Part shown: positions 23,455-31,001 of the stretch, in pieces
How positions within the stretch are numbered: the stretch's first letter is position 1
How the letters are laid out: every line of letters begins with the position of its first letter
Assembly: GCA_964630025.1 (NCBI GenBank)
Contig: CAZVRG010000006.1
Location: 1-40,512 of the forward strand
Direction of reading: 5' to 3'
DNA length: 40,512 nucleotides
Origin: VMFP01 sp964630025
Lineage (GTDB): Bacteria > Patescibacteriota > Andersenbacteria > UBA10190 > CAIZMI01
Program-made: the position numbers and the translations under genes
Notes under the pieces: model-generated
What the model saw: the letters and a program-made list of their open reading frames with translations, nothing else
What the model was told of the DNA's origin: nothing
Databases searched by the model: none

Positions 23455-23487
23455 GCCCGGTGCACATCTCTGTGGCCGGGCTTTTTT
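23455..23487 (+). terminator. Rho-independent terminator of the gene at 22125
   Basis: GCCCGG and CCGGGC form the stem, extended by TGCAC/GTG pairing across the loop, followed by six Ts. It lies 13 bases after the stop codon. Confidence 0.88.
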
Positions 23488-23496
23488 CATGCTGAT

Positions 23497-23531
23497 AAAA
23501 GATCGCGCGAACCATGTATGGTCCGCGCGAT
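23497..23531 (-). terminator. Terminator of the small membrane-protein gene
   Basis: A 14-bp inverted repeat (ATCGCGCGGACCAT with ATGGTTCGCGCGAT on the minus strand, one wobble) with a 2-base gap is followed by CTTTT, just after the stop codon at 23539. It faces the terminator of the convergent gene, so both transcripts end in this gap. Confidence 0.82.
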
Positions 23532-23538
23532 GGAATGT

Positions 23539-23886
23539 TTAGGAGCTACTGCCAGGTGATCCTTCCTGTTTTCCCCGAAGTTTCTTCCGGTACACCTCGA
23601 TGGTTTCCTCTGCCAGTTTGTGCACTTCCTCGGGGGTCATGATCCTCATCTCCAACTCCTTCCGGGTGAGGTCGTGCACTTCCTGCGCGATTCTCCCGTT
23701 TTGCTTCTGCGCCTCCTCTTTTTTGATGAGGTTGCGCTCGGTTGCGGTTGAGGGAGCCGCCGGCGGACGCACCGGGTCGAGATTGAGACGTCCTTTCGAC
23801 TGCAGGAAGAAGAGTACCCCGCCAACCACGACAGCCGTCACAACGAGGCAGATCACGGACACCTTCAGCACTGGTCGGATGCGCAT
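23539..23886 (-). CDS. Small membrane-anchored protein with charged helical tail
   Basis: 115 residues: a short basic start (MRIRPVLK), one membrane segment (VSVICLVVTAVVVGGVLFFLQ, ~9-29), a Pro-rich hinge, then a highly charged helix (ERNLIKKEEAQKQNGRIAQEVHDLTRKELEMRIMTPEEVHKLAEETIEVYRKKLR). The family is not recognised. AAAGGAGG lies 10 bases before the ATG, and a consensus promoter at 23967-23995 drives it divergently from the SPFH gene. Location beside SPFH and tail-anchored genes suggests a membrane-organising or envelope role, which is only inference. Confidence 0.8.
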   Translation of the reverse strand: MRIRPVLKVSVICLVVTAVVVGGVLFFLQSKGRLNLDPVRPPAAPSTATERNLIKKEEAQKQNGRIAQEVHDLTRKELEMRIMTPEEVHKLAEETIEVYRKKLRGKQEGSPGSSS

Positions 23887-23966
23887 TGTCGAAAACCCTC
23901 CTTTAGGAAGAGAAGCAATCGGATATATTCGAGCGTTCCCGATCTCACGATGGAAAGGAACATCCG

Positions 23967-23995
23967 ATCATACACGAAGAATGGAAAAACGTCAA
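23967..23995 (-). promoter_or_regulatory. Sigma-70-type promoter (small membrane protein)
   Basis: On the minus strand TTGACG, exactly 17 bases, then TATGAT. It is back to back with the promoter at 24015-24043, only 19 bases apart, so the two may be co-regulated. Confidence 0.88.
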
Positions 23996-24014
23996 GTGGA
24001 AGAGATGTTCGCTA

Positions 24015-24043
24015 TTGACATTTTCTCATATTTCGTATATAGT
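24015..24043 (+). promoter_or_regulatory. Sigma-70-type promoter (SPFH operon)
   Basis: TTGACA (24015-24020), 17 bases, TATAGT (24038-24043): near-perfect consensus. Transcription would start near 24050, leaving a leader of about 190 bases before the ATG at 24240. I see no strong fold or known riboswitch in that leader, only short inverted repeats. Confidence 0.9.
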
Positions 24044-24239
24044 ATCCCGACCTTTAAAACTGTCTTCCGGGAGGCGAAACTACTAAGAGGAAGCTCTCCC
24101 AAGGGGATATTCTTTCAAAGGCCTAGTTCGCACCTCACGAAGCGTGCTTCCAAGGAAGGCACACTCCATGAAGTGCGCACCCGTCGTGCGCATGTGGACT
24201 TTTGAAAACTTACCTCACCCAACAAAGAAAGGTGCTTAC

Positions 24240-25163
24240 ATGCATCCCCTTTGGTTCCTGCTGATCTTCGGCGTCCCCGTACTTCTCTTTTTACTCGCAA
24301 TGCTGCTTCTCTACACGCAGAAAGTCATCAGGGTAAACCCGGCGAACACCCAACGAGTCGTGGTGAAGAATGTCGCCACGGGGCAACTGCGCGTTTTGGG
24401 ACCCGGAGCACACCCCATTGGTCCTGGCTGGCAAGAATTCGCCACCGTCCAGCTCAACCGAGAACCGATCGAAGTCTCCGGCGAAGACGCTGAGGAAGTT
24501 CGCTCTTCCGATGGCCTTCGTCTCGCGATCGAATATCGATTCGACATTGTGTCTGGAAGACCGTTCAATCGGACAACCGGTGTGCTCACCACACCGGCTG
24601 ATGATCTCTCTGCGGTCACCGACGAGATGGTTCGTCTTGCCGTGACGGCAATCAACTACGCCGAACGGGAGGAGCGTACGCAAGAGATCATTAAAACGGC
24701 GCTCGACGCGGAATTCGGACAATACACAGGAGATCAACTCACTGTACCGGAATCTGTGGGTGCGTTCATTGTCCCCGCGGCACCAGTACCTGGCGTCGTC
24801 CCAGAGCCGGTGCAGAATACCGCGAAGCTCTATGAAAAGCTCGCGCAAGCCGTTGAGGCGCGTGCGAACCAAGATCTTCTCCACGTCGGCATCAACCTCG
24901 TGGACGTGCGCATCACCAATCTCCGATACAAGGACGAGAGACTGCAAGGAGCGCTCGAGCACAAAAAGCGTATCGAGAAACTGAAAGCCGCCACGGAACA
25001 ACTCATCGATCCCCGTGATCCTGACCCACTCACTCGCCGTGAGGCGCTCGCGGCTGACACCGATCAGTATGGGACGATCGCTCTCGCTCAAATGGGTCGT
25101 GAACTCGCAAAGAAGATACCGGAAGGTCTCGTGGATGCGGTAAAAGAATTCAAAAAGCCCTAA
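24240..25163 (+). CDS. SPFH/Band 7 (stomatin-like) membrane protein
   Basis: 307 residues. An N-terminal membrane segment (LWFLLIFGVPVLLFLLAMLLLY, ~4-25) is followed by an SPFH-type domain: VIRVNPANTQRVVVKNVATGQLRVLGPGAHPIGPGWQEFATVQLNREPIEV, then DGLRLAIEYRFDI and a charged helical C-terminus (VEARANQDLLHVGINLVDVRI..., ~220-300). Such proteins oligomerise on membranes and organise microdomains or proteases such as FtsH. GAAAGG lies about 7 bases before the ATG; the longer upstream frame is leader. It is 12 bases ahead of the multi-span gene at 25176 and shares its transcript. Confidence 0.88.
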   Translation: MHPLWFLLIFGVPVLLFLLAMLLLYTQKVIRVNPANTQRVVVKNVATGQLRVLGPGAHPIGPGWQEFATVQLNREPIEVSGEDAEEVRSSDGLRLAIEYRFDIVSGRPFNRTTGVLTTPADDLSAVTDEMVRLAVTAINYAEREERTQEIIKTALDAEFGQYTGDQLTVPESVGAFIVPAAPVPGVVPEPVQNTAKLYEKLAQAVEARANQDLLHVGINLVDVRITNLRYKDERLQGALEHKKRIEKLKAATEQLIDPRDPDPLTRREALAADTDQYGTIALAQMGRELAKKIPEGLVDAVKEFKKP

Positions 25164-25175
25164 CAGGAGAACTGC

Positions 25176-26009
25176 ATGAATCTGAAAAGCACCGCGATTG
25201 CCGCGGTTGTCGGCAGCATCGTCTTTGGACTGTGGGTATGGATCGCCATATCCCTCGGCATCTCTGGAATCTACCTCCTGAGTTGCCTCCTCGGCGCGTT
25301 TGTGGGCGCTATCCTTATCGGAGCTGTCGTCTTCCAGAAAGTCGCGACGGGAAGCTGGTCGGCATTCGGAGTAATCGCGATAGCGATTATCCTCGGTGTC
25401 GTCTGGCCGCTGGTACTAATTTTGGCCGGTGTGACAGTACAAGCAGCCACGACGGCCGACACACAGCAACAAGCCAGCGAACAACCTGGAGAAAAAAAGC
25501 CTGTGCGTGATCTTGTCAGGAAGACAAACGCGGCCGCCGATTTCGGGAACGTGTACACGCACGGCTACCAGGACGGACAAACGGATGTCGGCAAGAGGCT
25601 GTCCGCGCAGGAGCGCATCGCGCTGGAGCAGTGGCCGCGAACGATCGAGGTGGATCTTCCTGCACAGGGAGTGTGGGTGCTCACCGACATCGAACTGGAA
25701 CCCGGCATGGCGTATCCCGTGACGGGGAAACTCCCGCCATGCGGAATCCTCTTCGATTTTGACATCAACAAGGTAGGTCGTCCGGGCGCGGAAATCCTGA
25801 AACGCCCGTTCCTCGACAGGGTTCCGACCGCGACGGTGCTACTCCGGAGAAACCTCATCGCGTACCTGAACGCCAAAAGCCCCGGCAAGCTCTCGTATTA
25901 CGTTGCGAGTGACGAGAACGTGACCGGAACGTGGACGTTCGAGGTGGGAAAGCCACATCCCACCAGTCAAGTACGCGAAGTAGCGCTCTTTCATGAGCGG
26001 CTACCCTAG
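25176..26009 (+). CDS. Multi-span membrane protein with soluble C-terminal domain, unknown
   Basis: 277 residues. Three hydrophobic segments (~6-28, 30-53 and 63-88) are followed by a ~185-residue soluble domain (NAAADFGNVYTHGYQDGQTDVGKRLSAQERIALEQWPRTIEVDLPAQGVWVLTDIELEPGMAYPVTG...) that looks beta-rich. The family is not recognised. AGGAG lies 6 bases before the ATG. It sits directly after the SPFH gene, an arrangement like SPFH-NfeD pairs, but I see no NfeD signature. Two terminators follow. Confidence 0.77.
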   Translation: MNLKSTAIAAVVGSIVFGLWVWIAISLGISGIYLLSCLLGAFVGAILIGAVVFQKVATGSWSAFGVIAIAIILGVVWPLVLILAGVTVQAATTADTQQQASEQPGEKKPVRDLVRKTNAAADFGNVYTHGYQDGQTDVGKRLSAQERIALEQWPRTIEVDLPAQGVWVLTDIELEPGMAYPVTGKLPPCGILFDFDINKVGRPGAEILKRPFLDRVPTATVLLRRNLIAYLNAKSPGKLSYYVASDENVTGTWTFEVGKPHPTSQVREVALFHERLP

Positions 26010-26016
26010 CAACATA

Positions 26017-26050
26017 ACGGCAGTCGTATCACAGCGACTGCCGTTTTTCT
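26017..26050 (+). terminator. Rho-independent terminator of the SPFH operon
   Basis: ACGGCAGTCG and CGACTGCCGT pair over 10 bp around an 8-base loop, followed by TTTTCTTT, 7 bases after the stop codon. Confidence 0.92.
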
Positions 26051-26055
26051 TTATA

Positions 26056-26089
26056 CAAAAACACGTCTCGGTTCCGAGACGTGTTTTTT
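26056..26089. terminator. Bidirectional terminator between convergent operons
   Basis: AACACGTCTCGG-TT-CCGAGACGTGTT is a perfect 12-bp stem with A-tract and T-tract on both sides, so it works on both strands. On the minus strand it ends the pilin-array transcript, 17 bases after its last stop codon. Confidence 0.93.
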
Positions 26090-26106
26090 CTTGCACAAAC
26101 GGAAGA

Positions 26107-26478
26107 TCAAATGGCGCCGGCAGGAACAGATCCGCCCACGTTGCGAATCACGAAGTTTACGAGCGCAGCAGCAACGCCGATCACGACGATACCGATGATA
26201 GCGTTGGTGATGATGGCTTTTGCGGCTTCCACCTTATCTTCGTTTCCGCCCGAGGTGATATACATGAACCCGCCGTATACGAGATAGGCGAGAGCGATGA
26301 TACCAACGAGGCCGAGAACGGAGTTAATAATCCGCAGAATCACTTCCGGGAGATCACCCTGTGCCGTGCCAGTTGGCGCGGGCACGCCCGTGAGGCCTTC
26401 TTGTGCGCGCGCAACAAGCGGCGCAAGACCGAGCGTCCACGCTGCGACAGGTGCAATCCATGCTTTGACTTTTTCCAT
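26107..26478 (-). CDS. T4SS pilin-like protein 1 of 6
   Basis: 123 residues. An N-terminal signal (MEKVKAWIAPVAAWTLGLAPLVARA) is followed by a short exported linker and two membrane segments around YGGFMYITSGGNEDKVEAAKAIITNAI, the signature of the T4SS_pilin (Mbov_0395) family, distant relatives of VirB2/TrbC. Mature pilins of this type assemble into conjugation or secretion filaments. GGAGG lies 8 bases before the ATG (26476-26478), preferred over an upstream ATG. It is the last gene of the six-gene array and is followed by the bidirectional terminator. Confidence 0.88.
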   Translation of the reverse strand: MEKVKAWIAPVAAWTLGLAPLVARAQEGLTGVPAPTGTAQGDLPEVILRIINSVLGLVGIIALAYLVYGGFMYITSGGNEDKVEAAKAIITNAIIGIVVIGVAAALVNFVIRNVGGSVPAGAI

Positions 26479-26492
26479 CGTCCTCACCTCCT

Positions 26493-26861
26493 TTATTGAA
26501 GCAGCGCGTCGATCACGAAGTTCACGAGGACCGCAGCGATGCCGATAATCACAATACCGATGACGGCATTCACAATAATGTTCTTTGCTTTCTCCACCTG
26601 ACCCTCATCGCCACGCGAGGTGATGTACAAAAATCCCGCGTACACAATAAACGCAAGTGCGAGCACGCCCACTAACGTGAGGGTCCAATTGATGATGTTA
26701 ACAATCATGGTAGGGAGATCTCGTGCCTGTGGCTGCACAGCATACCCCTGGATTCCCTGCGCGCCCAAATCAGCTCCCTGTTGCGCGAGAGCGCCATGGG
26801 GAAAGAGACTGACGCTGACGCCAACGACCAATGCAAGAAGAAGGAGAGAGCGAATCGTCAT
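26493..26861 (-). CDS. T4SS pilin-like protein 2 of 6
   Basis: 122 residues from ATG 26859-26861. Signal peptide MTIRSLLLLALVVGVSVSLFPHGALA, a ~30-residue exported region (QQGADLGAQGIQGYAVQPQARDLPTM), then the two-segment core IVYAGFLYITSRGDEGQVEKAKNIIVNAVIG ending LVNFVI. It is closest in its core to members 1 and 3. An upstream start would add 15 basic residues without similarity. The spacing to member 1 is 14 bases. Confidence 0.87.
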   Translation of the reverse strand: MTIRSLLLLALVVGVSVSLFPHGALAQQGADLGAQGIQGYAVQPQARDLPTMIVNIINWTLTLVGVLALAFIVYAGFLYITSRGDEGQVEKAKNIIVNAVIGIVIIGIAAVLVNFVIDALLQ

Positions 26862-26929
26862 TGTTCGTCTTTGCTTTTCCACAAGAGATCTCTTTAACCG
26901 TAGCATGCAACGGACGTTGTGACTACTGC

Positions 26930-27289
26930 TTACGGACGCGGATTGGCAAGCGGCGGTTCTACCGTTTGGGACGTGCCGAGCACGGCGCTGATAACAAAGT
27001 TCACAAGAAGCGCCGCAATACCAAGCACTACGAGACCGATAACCGCGTAGGTAATCGTGTTTTTTGCGTTTTCAACATCGCGCTCTTCTCCGCGGGAGAT
27101 GATGTACCGAAAGCCGCCATAGACGATAAAGCCGAGAGCGATCACCGCGGCGAGCGTCAGGCTCCAATTTATAATGCGCAGAATAAGATCGGGAAGTTCC
27201 TCGTCAGGCAAGCCCACACGTTGTGCTGCATTCAATCCGCGCCGCAATTCTCCTTGCGCGTAGACGACAGGGACGAGAAGACGCCACAT
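26930..27289 (-). CDS. T4SS pilin-like protein 3 of 6
   Basis: 119 residues. The core is IVYGGFRYIISRGEERDVENAKNTITYAVIG with flanking membrane segments and LVNFVI. Its N-terminus (MWRLLVPVVYAQGEL) is too short for a normal signal peptide, so it may be inserted directly or use a shortened signal. AAAGGA lies 6 bases before the ATG, supporting this start. It begins 10 bases after member 4 stops. A C-terminal Pro-rich tail (TSQTVEPPLANPRP) is present. Confidence 0.85.
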   Translation of the reverse strand: MWRLLVPVVYAQGELRRGLNAAQRVGLPDEELPDLILRIINWSLTLAAVIALGFIVYGGFRYIISRGEERDVENAKNTITYAVIGLVVLGIAALLVNFVISAVLGTSQTVEPPLANPRP

Positions 27290-27299
27290 CGTTGGTCCT

Positions 27300-27707
27300 T
27301 TACCTTCCTCCGTCCGGCCGGGGAGCGGGCAGAGATTCCGCCGGATCGATGATGTTTATGACAAAGGATACAATCGCAAAGGCAAGACCAATCGCGATAA
27401 TCCCGATAATTGCGTACGTGATCGTTTTCTTTGCGTCCTCCACCTCACGCTCATCCCCGCGGGAAATGATATAGCGAAACCCTCCGTAGACGATGAAACC
27501 GAGAGCGATCACCGCGACGAGGGTAAGTGCAGCCCGAACAACCTGTGCGATCAGTACGGGAAGGGGATCTGTTGGAAGGCCCGTCCCGGATACATTCGGC
27601 GGCTTAAACTGCGCAGAAGCGGGGAATGCAAGCGCAAGCGCGAGCATGGAACTCCCGAGGCGAGAAAGGGGGGAAACGTACCGATGCAGGGACGTTCGCA
27701 GATTCAT
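27300..27707 (-). CDS. T4SS pilin-like protein 4 of 6
   Basis: 135 residues. Signal region MNLRTSLHRYVSPLSRLGSSMLALALAFPASA, an exported linker, then IVYGGFRYIISRGDEREVEDAKKTITYAIIG with two membrane segments. The core is almost identical to member 3 (IVYGGFRYIISRG shared), indicating a recent duplication within the array. The ATG overlaps the stop of member 5 as ATGA, giving translational coupling. Confidence 0.88.
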   Translation of the reverse strand: MNLRTSLHRYVSPLSRLGSSMLALALAFPASAQFKPPNVSGTGLPTDPLPVLIAQVVRAALTLVAVIALGFIVYGGFRYIISRGDEREVEDAKKTITYAIIGIIAIGLAFAIVSFVINIIDPAESLPAPRPDGGR

Positions 27708-28150
27708 CTTCCACTTCGATCAATAGCCCCTCCTCCGCGATCAGTCCGATCAATAAGCCCTCCCGATTGCGGCCCGCTGAGCGCACGAAAGACAAACGTC
27801 AGAATCGCGTAGGACAACGCAATCACCACCAGCCCGACGATGCTGTAAAAAATCGCGTGTTTGCCTTGTTCAATGCGATCCTGATTCCCCGCCGCGGTGA
27901 TGTAGAGAAACCCGCCGTACACAATCGCCGCAAGCGCCAGCACACCCGCAAGGCCGAGCACGTAATTCACCACCAGAAGAACACATTCGTCGATTTTGTT
28001 GCATCCGATCGGATTCGTGATGGTTGAGGAAGCTTGCTGCGCATGCACAAACGCGGGAGCTGCTACCGCAACGCATACGAGAAGAACGACAACAGCCCAA
28101 ACGAGGCGAGAAGCAGGTATGCGTCTGATCATAGCTTCGATGCTCTTCAT
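27704..28150 (-). CDS. T4SS pilin-like protein 5 of 6, with cysteine pair
   Basis: 148 residues. Signal region to VHAQ, then an exported segment with a cysteine pair (GCNKIDEC) before the first membrane segment, and core IVYGGFLYITAAGNQDRIEQGKHAIFYSIVG. A polar C-terminal tail (LIDRTDRGGGAIDRSGR) follows. The cysteine pair could form a disulfide, as in the larger member 6. TATAGC lies 9 bases before ATG 28150 and could be an internal promoter; an ATG at 28132 is an alternative start. Confidence 0.86.
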   Translation of the reverse strand: MKSIEAMIRRIPASRLVWAVVVLLVCVAVAAPAFVHAQQASSTITNPIGCNKIDECVLLVVNYVLGLAGVLALAAIVYGGFLYITAAGNQDRIEQGKHAIFYSIVGLVVIALSYAILTFVFRALSGPQSGGLIDRTDRGGGAIDRSGR

Positions 28151-28177
28151 GGTAGCACAGCTATAGATGAACGTTCC

Positions 28178-29083
28178 TTAGCGTCCTCCGCTCGGAATCA
28201 GCTGCTGTATTTCCGGAGGGGGACTCTGCAAACGCCCGGGGCTTACGTCGAGCACAGAAAGAATTGTGCGCACAATCACGAATGCGCCAAGCAGCACCAC
28301 AAGTCCAATAAGTGCGTACAGTATGCTCTGCTTCGCTCCCGCGATTGCGGAGCTATCGGCGCCCTGAAAGACCGCGAGAATGTACTTCAGTCCCGCCCAA
28401 ATGATGGCAAGGAGTGCCACTGCCCCTCCGGTCGCGAGCAGCCAGTTGAAGATACGCGCGCCGAGTCCGAAAAGTTCCTGCAAGGTGCATGGTTTCTCGC
28501 CTTGGCCGCACTGAACCAGTCCGCCGGCGCTACCGTCCCTGTTTGCACTCCCTGCGGAAGAGCCCACATCGCCGGCTGCTTGACCAGCGGAACGCGCGGC
28601 GGAAGATCCTGATGAAGCCCTGGGCACTCCGGGCGGCAGACGGTGAACAGCGCTGTCGTACACCGTTCTCTTCAACGGATCTTGTACGACAAGGGGAAGA
28701 TCTCCAGAACCGGCGAATCGTTCCGCCGGCAGTGTCCACGATCCTGGAATGGTCGAAGAGGGTGCAAGCTTCTGTCCGCCTAATGAGAGTGTGTATCCCT
28801 CGACCTGGTGAAACAGCCCGGGATCGAGACCGGGCTGTACAACATCCAACGTGACAAACTCATTCCGTGTCGGCGCAACAGCAAGCGATCGGTCGCTGCG
28901 AAAGCCGCCCGTTCCTGATTCAGAACTAAATCGCAGAAAAACGTCTCCTTGCCGCGATTGTCCAATGCGTACGTGTGGAGAGAGATCCTGACCAAAAACG
29001 GTCGCGGACGACAGCATGAGCATAACGCCAACGATACAAAGTGTTGGTACGCGTCTCACGATATGTGACACAGAGGTACTCAT
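28178..29083 (-). CDS. T4SS pilin-like protein 6 of 6, with large exported N-terminal domain
   Basis: 301 residues. A signal peptide (to ATVFGQ, ~31) is followed by a ~150-residue beta-rich exported domain, a Ser/Gly/Ala linker (~155-185), a cysteine pair (QCGQGEKPC), and the same two-membrane-segment core (IIWAGLKYILAVFQGADSSAIAGAKQSILYALIG). It is twice the size of the other members, so it may be a tip or adhesin version of the pilin. Its ATG overlaps the stop of the solute-binding protein gene by 4 bases (ATGA). Confidence 0.83.
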   Translation of the reverse strand: MSTSVSHIVRRVPTLCIVGVMLMLSSATVFGQDLSPHVRIGQSRQGDVFLRFSSESGTGGFRSDRSLAVAPTRNEFVTLDVVQPGLDPGLFHQVEGYTLSLGGQKLAPSSTIPGSWTLPAERFAGSGDLPLVVQDPLKRTVYDSAVHRLPPGVPRASSGSSAARSAGQAAGDVGSSAGSANRDGSAGGLVQCGQGEKPCTLQELFGLGARIFNWLLATGGAVALLAIIWAGLKYILAVFQGADSSAIAGAKQSILYALIGLVVLLGAFVIVRTILSVLDVSPGRLQSPPPEIQQLIPSGGR

Positions 29084-30366
29084 GGAGCCGATCCTCCGAG
29101 TGCGTTTGCGGCGGCTTGAATCTGCTCCGCCGCACGGCGCAATGCGGCTTCCACCGTATCCCGTCCCACGACGACATCATCAAGCATCTCAGTGAAGACA
29201 CGGTCCACCACGCGATTGTCCGGCTGCTGCCACGTGCGTGCGGAAAGCGCCTGTTCGGCAAACACGCCGATGGTTGGATCTCGCTGTAGCTCAACCACGA
29301 GATCGCGACGCGCCGGCGGATATCCGCTGCGCTTCAGATACTCGCGCGCGGAATCTGTTCCCGTGAGAAACCGCACAAACTGCCACGCGGCCTGCGCGTT
29401 GGCGGACTGCCGCGACACGCCGAACGCCCAATAGCTCGCGTAGGTGGCCGTCGTGCCGTCGAGCTGCGGGAATGGAGCAATCGCAAAATTCAAACGAGGA
29501 TTTTTTGCCTGTATGGTCGCGCGATGGTAGCTGTAGTTGAACATCATCGCGGCTTCGCCCTCCGCAAATGCGTCGATGGAATAATCCGACGTCGGCTGCC
29601 ACGTGTAGACATCTTTTGCCGGATTGGCGAAATCGGTGAGGAACCGCACGGATTGGCGCGCGCGTTCATCGTCCCCAAAGGCAATGGCGCCGGTATCGTC
29701 GTGAAAAACCACGCCGTTTTGCAAAAGAATGGCGCTTATGATATCCGGGGAACGATTCACATTCCGCCCCGTTCCGGCGGCAAGCCCGTGCTGATCGATT
29801 TGTCCGGGTTCAACAGGATTAAATCGTACCGTGCGCCGGACAACGTCATGCGCTTCTTTCCATGTGCGAGGTGGGCGCGCAACGCCAGACGCGTTGAAGA
29901 TGTCTTTGTTGTAATACAGCGCGAGGGAGTCCACGAAGAGCGGAAGCCCGAGGATGCGTCCATTCAGGACAAGATCGTTTGCAACCGTATCGACAAATTC
30001 ATCGCGCACATTGCGCAGAGATACGGTGTCGGACGGCGCCGGCAGCAAGGTGCCCTGCCAGCGCGGTATCCACGATGAATGCACAAGAAGCACATCGGGC
30101 CCGCGTCCTTCCGCGAGCGCGGTGCGAAGAATTTCTTCGTACTGATCGGGAGGACTGATTTTGCGGTATTCCACCTGTACGCGCGCGCGTTTCTGCGACG
30201 CCTCAAACGCGCGCACAAGCGGCTCCATGGTGTCTGCGTCATCAAAGACCCCCCACACGGTCAGGTTCGCTCCTTGCGTGGGCGCACTGCCGCCGCGCAC
30301 GCATCCTTGGCCGAGGAGCGCCAAGCTTCCAAACAGAAGACTCGCTTGAAGAAATCTACGTCGCAT
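29080..30366 (-). CDS. Extracellular solute-binding lipoprotein (ABC sugar-type)
   Basis: 428 residues. Lipoprotein signal MRRRFLQASLLFGSLALLGQGC with lipobox cysteine C22. The mature part matches type 1 (sugar/maltose-like) solute-binding proteins: NLTVWGVFDDADTMEPLVRAFE, PDVLLVHSSWIPRW, ILGLPLFVDSLALYYNKDIF, and FAEGEAAMMFNYSYH. The ligand is not predictable, though carbohydrate-type is usual. No ABC permease or ATPase gene lies in the window. The ATG at 30364-30366 overlaps the methyltransferase gene by 11 bases and the stop overlaps the pilin-like gene by 4, so it is locked into the pilin operon. Confidence 0.88.
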   Translation of the reverse strand: MRRRFLQASLLFGSLALLGQGCVRGGSAPTQGANLTVWGVFDDADTMEPLVRAFEASQKRARVQVEYRKISPPDQYEEILRTALAEGRGPDVLLVHSSWIPRWQGTLLPAPSDTVSLRNVRDEFVDTVANDLVLNGRILGLPLFVDSLALYYNKDIFNASGVARPPRTWKEAHDVVRRTVRFNPVEPGQIDQHGLAAGTGRNVNRSPDIISAILLQNGVVFHDDTGAIAFGDDERARQSVRFLTDFANPAKDVYTWQPTSDYSIDAFAEGEAAMMFNYSYHRATIQAKNPRLNFAIAPFPQLDGTTATYASYWAFGVSRQSANAQAAWQFVRFLTGTDSAREYLKRSGYPPARRDLVVELQRDPTIGVFAEQALSARTWQQPDNRVVDRVFTEMLDDVVVGRDTVEAALRRAAEQIQAAANALGGSAP

Positions 30367-30967
30367 GCGGGGAAGAAGAACGCTGTACGGTGCGCCGCGA
30401 CGTCCCAGCATCCTGCGCGCGCAGAAACAGCAATCCATACTGGTGCAGACTCGCATGTACCGGGGAAAGAAATGTGAGGCCGGCAGCTTTTCCTGCGGCA
30501 AGGACGGCATCGCGGCTGACGCGGTGTTCCGACGGCGGGCCAACGGGCGTTGCCACTTCATCCCATTCGATCACCGCAACACGACCGTCTGTTGGCTTCA
30601 CGACCCGCGCCGCTTCGGTAAGGACCGCCGCGGGATCGCTTTGATACAGCACGCCGATCAGAAGTACGAGATCGGCCCATCCGTCCGGGAGACCGGTTGC
30701 GCGCGGGCGCGCAAGATCTGCGCGGAGAACATCCACACGATCCGCAACGCCTGCACGTTCCGCGCGACGTCGAGATTCATCCACTGCCATCGTCCGTATA
30801 TCAATACCAACCACGCGCCCTGCCGAACCGACAAACCGCGCCGCTGGGACAAGGGTATAGCCTGCGCCGCATCCGAAATCCGCCACCTTCCAGCCGGAAC
30901 GAATGCCCAGCTGCCGCAAGAGCTCTTCAGGCTTCAGTGATGTACGAATGGATGTTGGTGTGAGCAT
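30356..30967 (-). CDS. Class I SAM-dependent methyltransferase
   Basis: 203 residues. SAM-binding motif I is VADFGCGAGYTLVPAA (~28-43), motif II GIDIRTMAVDESRRRA, and motif III WADLVLLIGVLYQS. Ubiquinone-biosynthesis-like (Methyltransf_11) enzymes share this plan; the substrate cannot be inferred. An extended -10 (TGG-TACACT) lies 16 bases before the ATG, so this gene may start the methyltransferase-lipoprotein-pilin transcript. It lies 34 bases after gyrA. Confidence 0.85.
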   Translation of the reverse strand: MLTPTSIRTSLKPEELLRQLGIRSGWKVADFGCGAGYTLVPAARFVGSAGRVVGIDIRTMAVDESRRRAERAGVADRVDVLRADLARPRATGLPDGWADLVLLIGVLYQSDPAAVLTEAARVVKPTDGRVAVIEWDEVATPVGPPSEHRVSRDAVLAAGKAAGLTFLSPVHASLHQYGLLFLRAQDAGTSRRTVQRSSSPHAT

Positions 30968-31001
30968 GCGTACCTTGCGCGTAAGTGTACCATGCCCACG
31001 C

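Noticed and set aside
25176..26009. NfeD partner of the SPFH protein
   Set aside because: The position fits but the C-terminal domain shows no NfeD-type OB-fold signature by eye.
28387..28854. Small frames inside pilin-like gene 6 on both strands
   Set aside because: They sit within the Ser/Gly-rich linker region, where GC bias opens all frames; no independent start signals.
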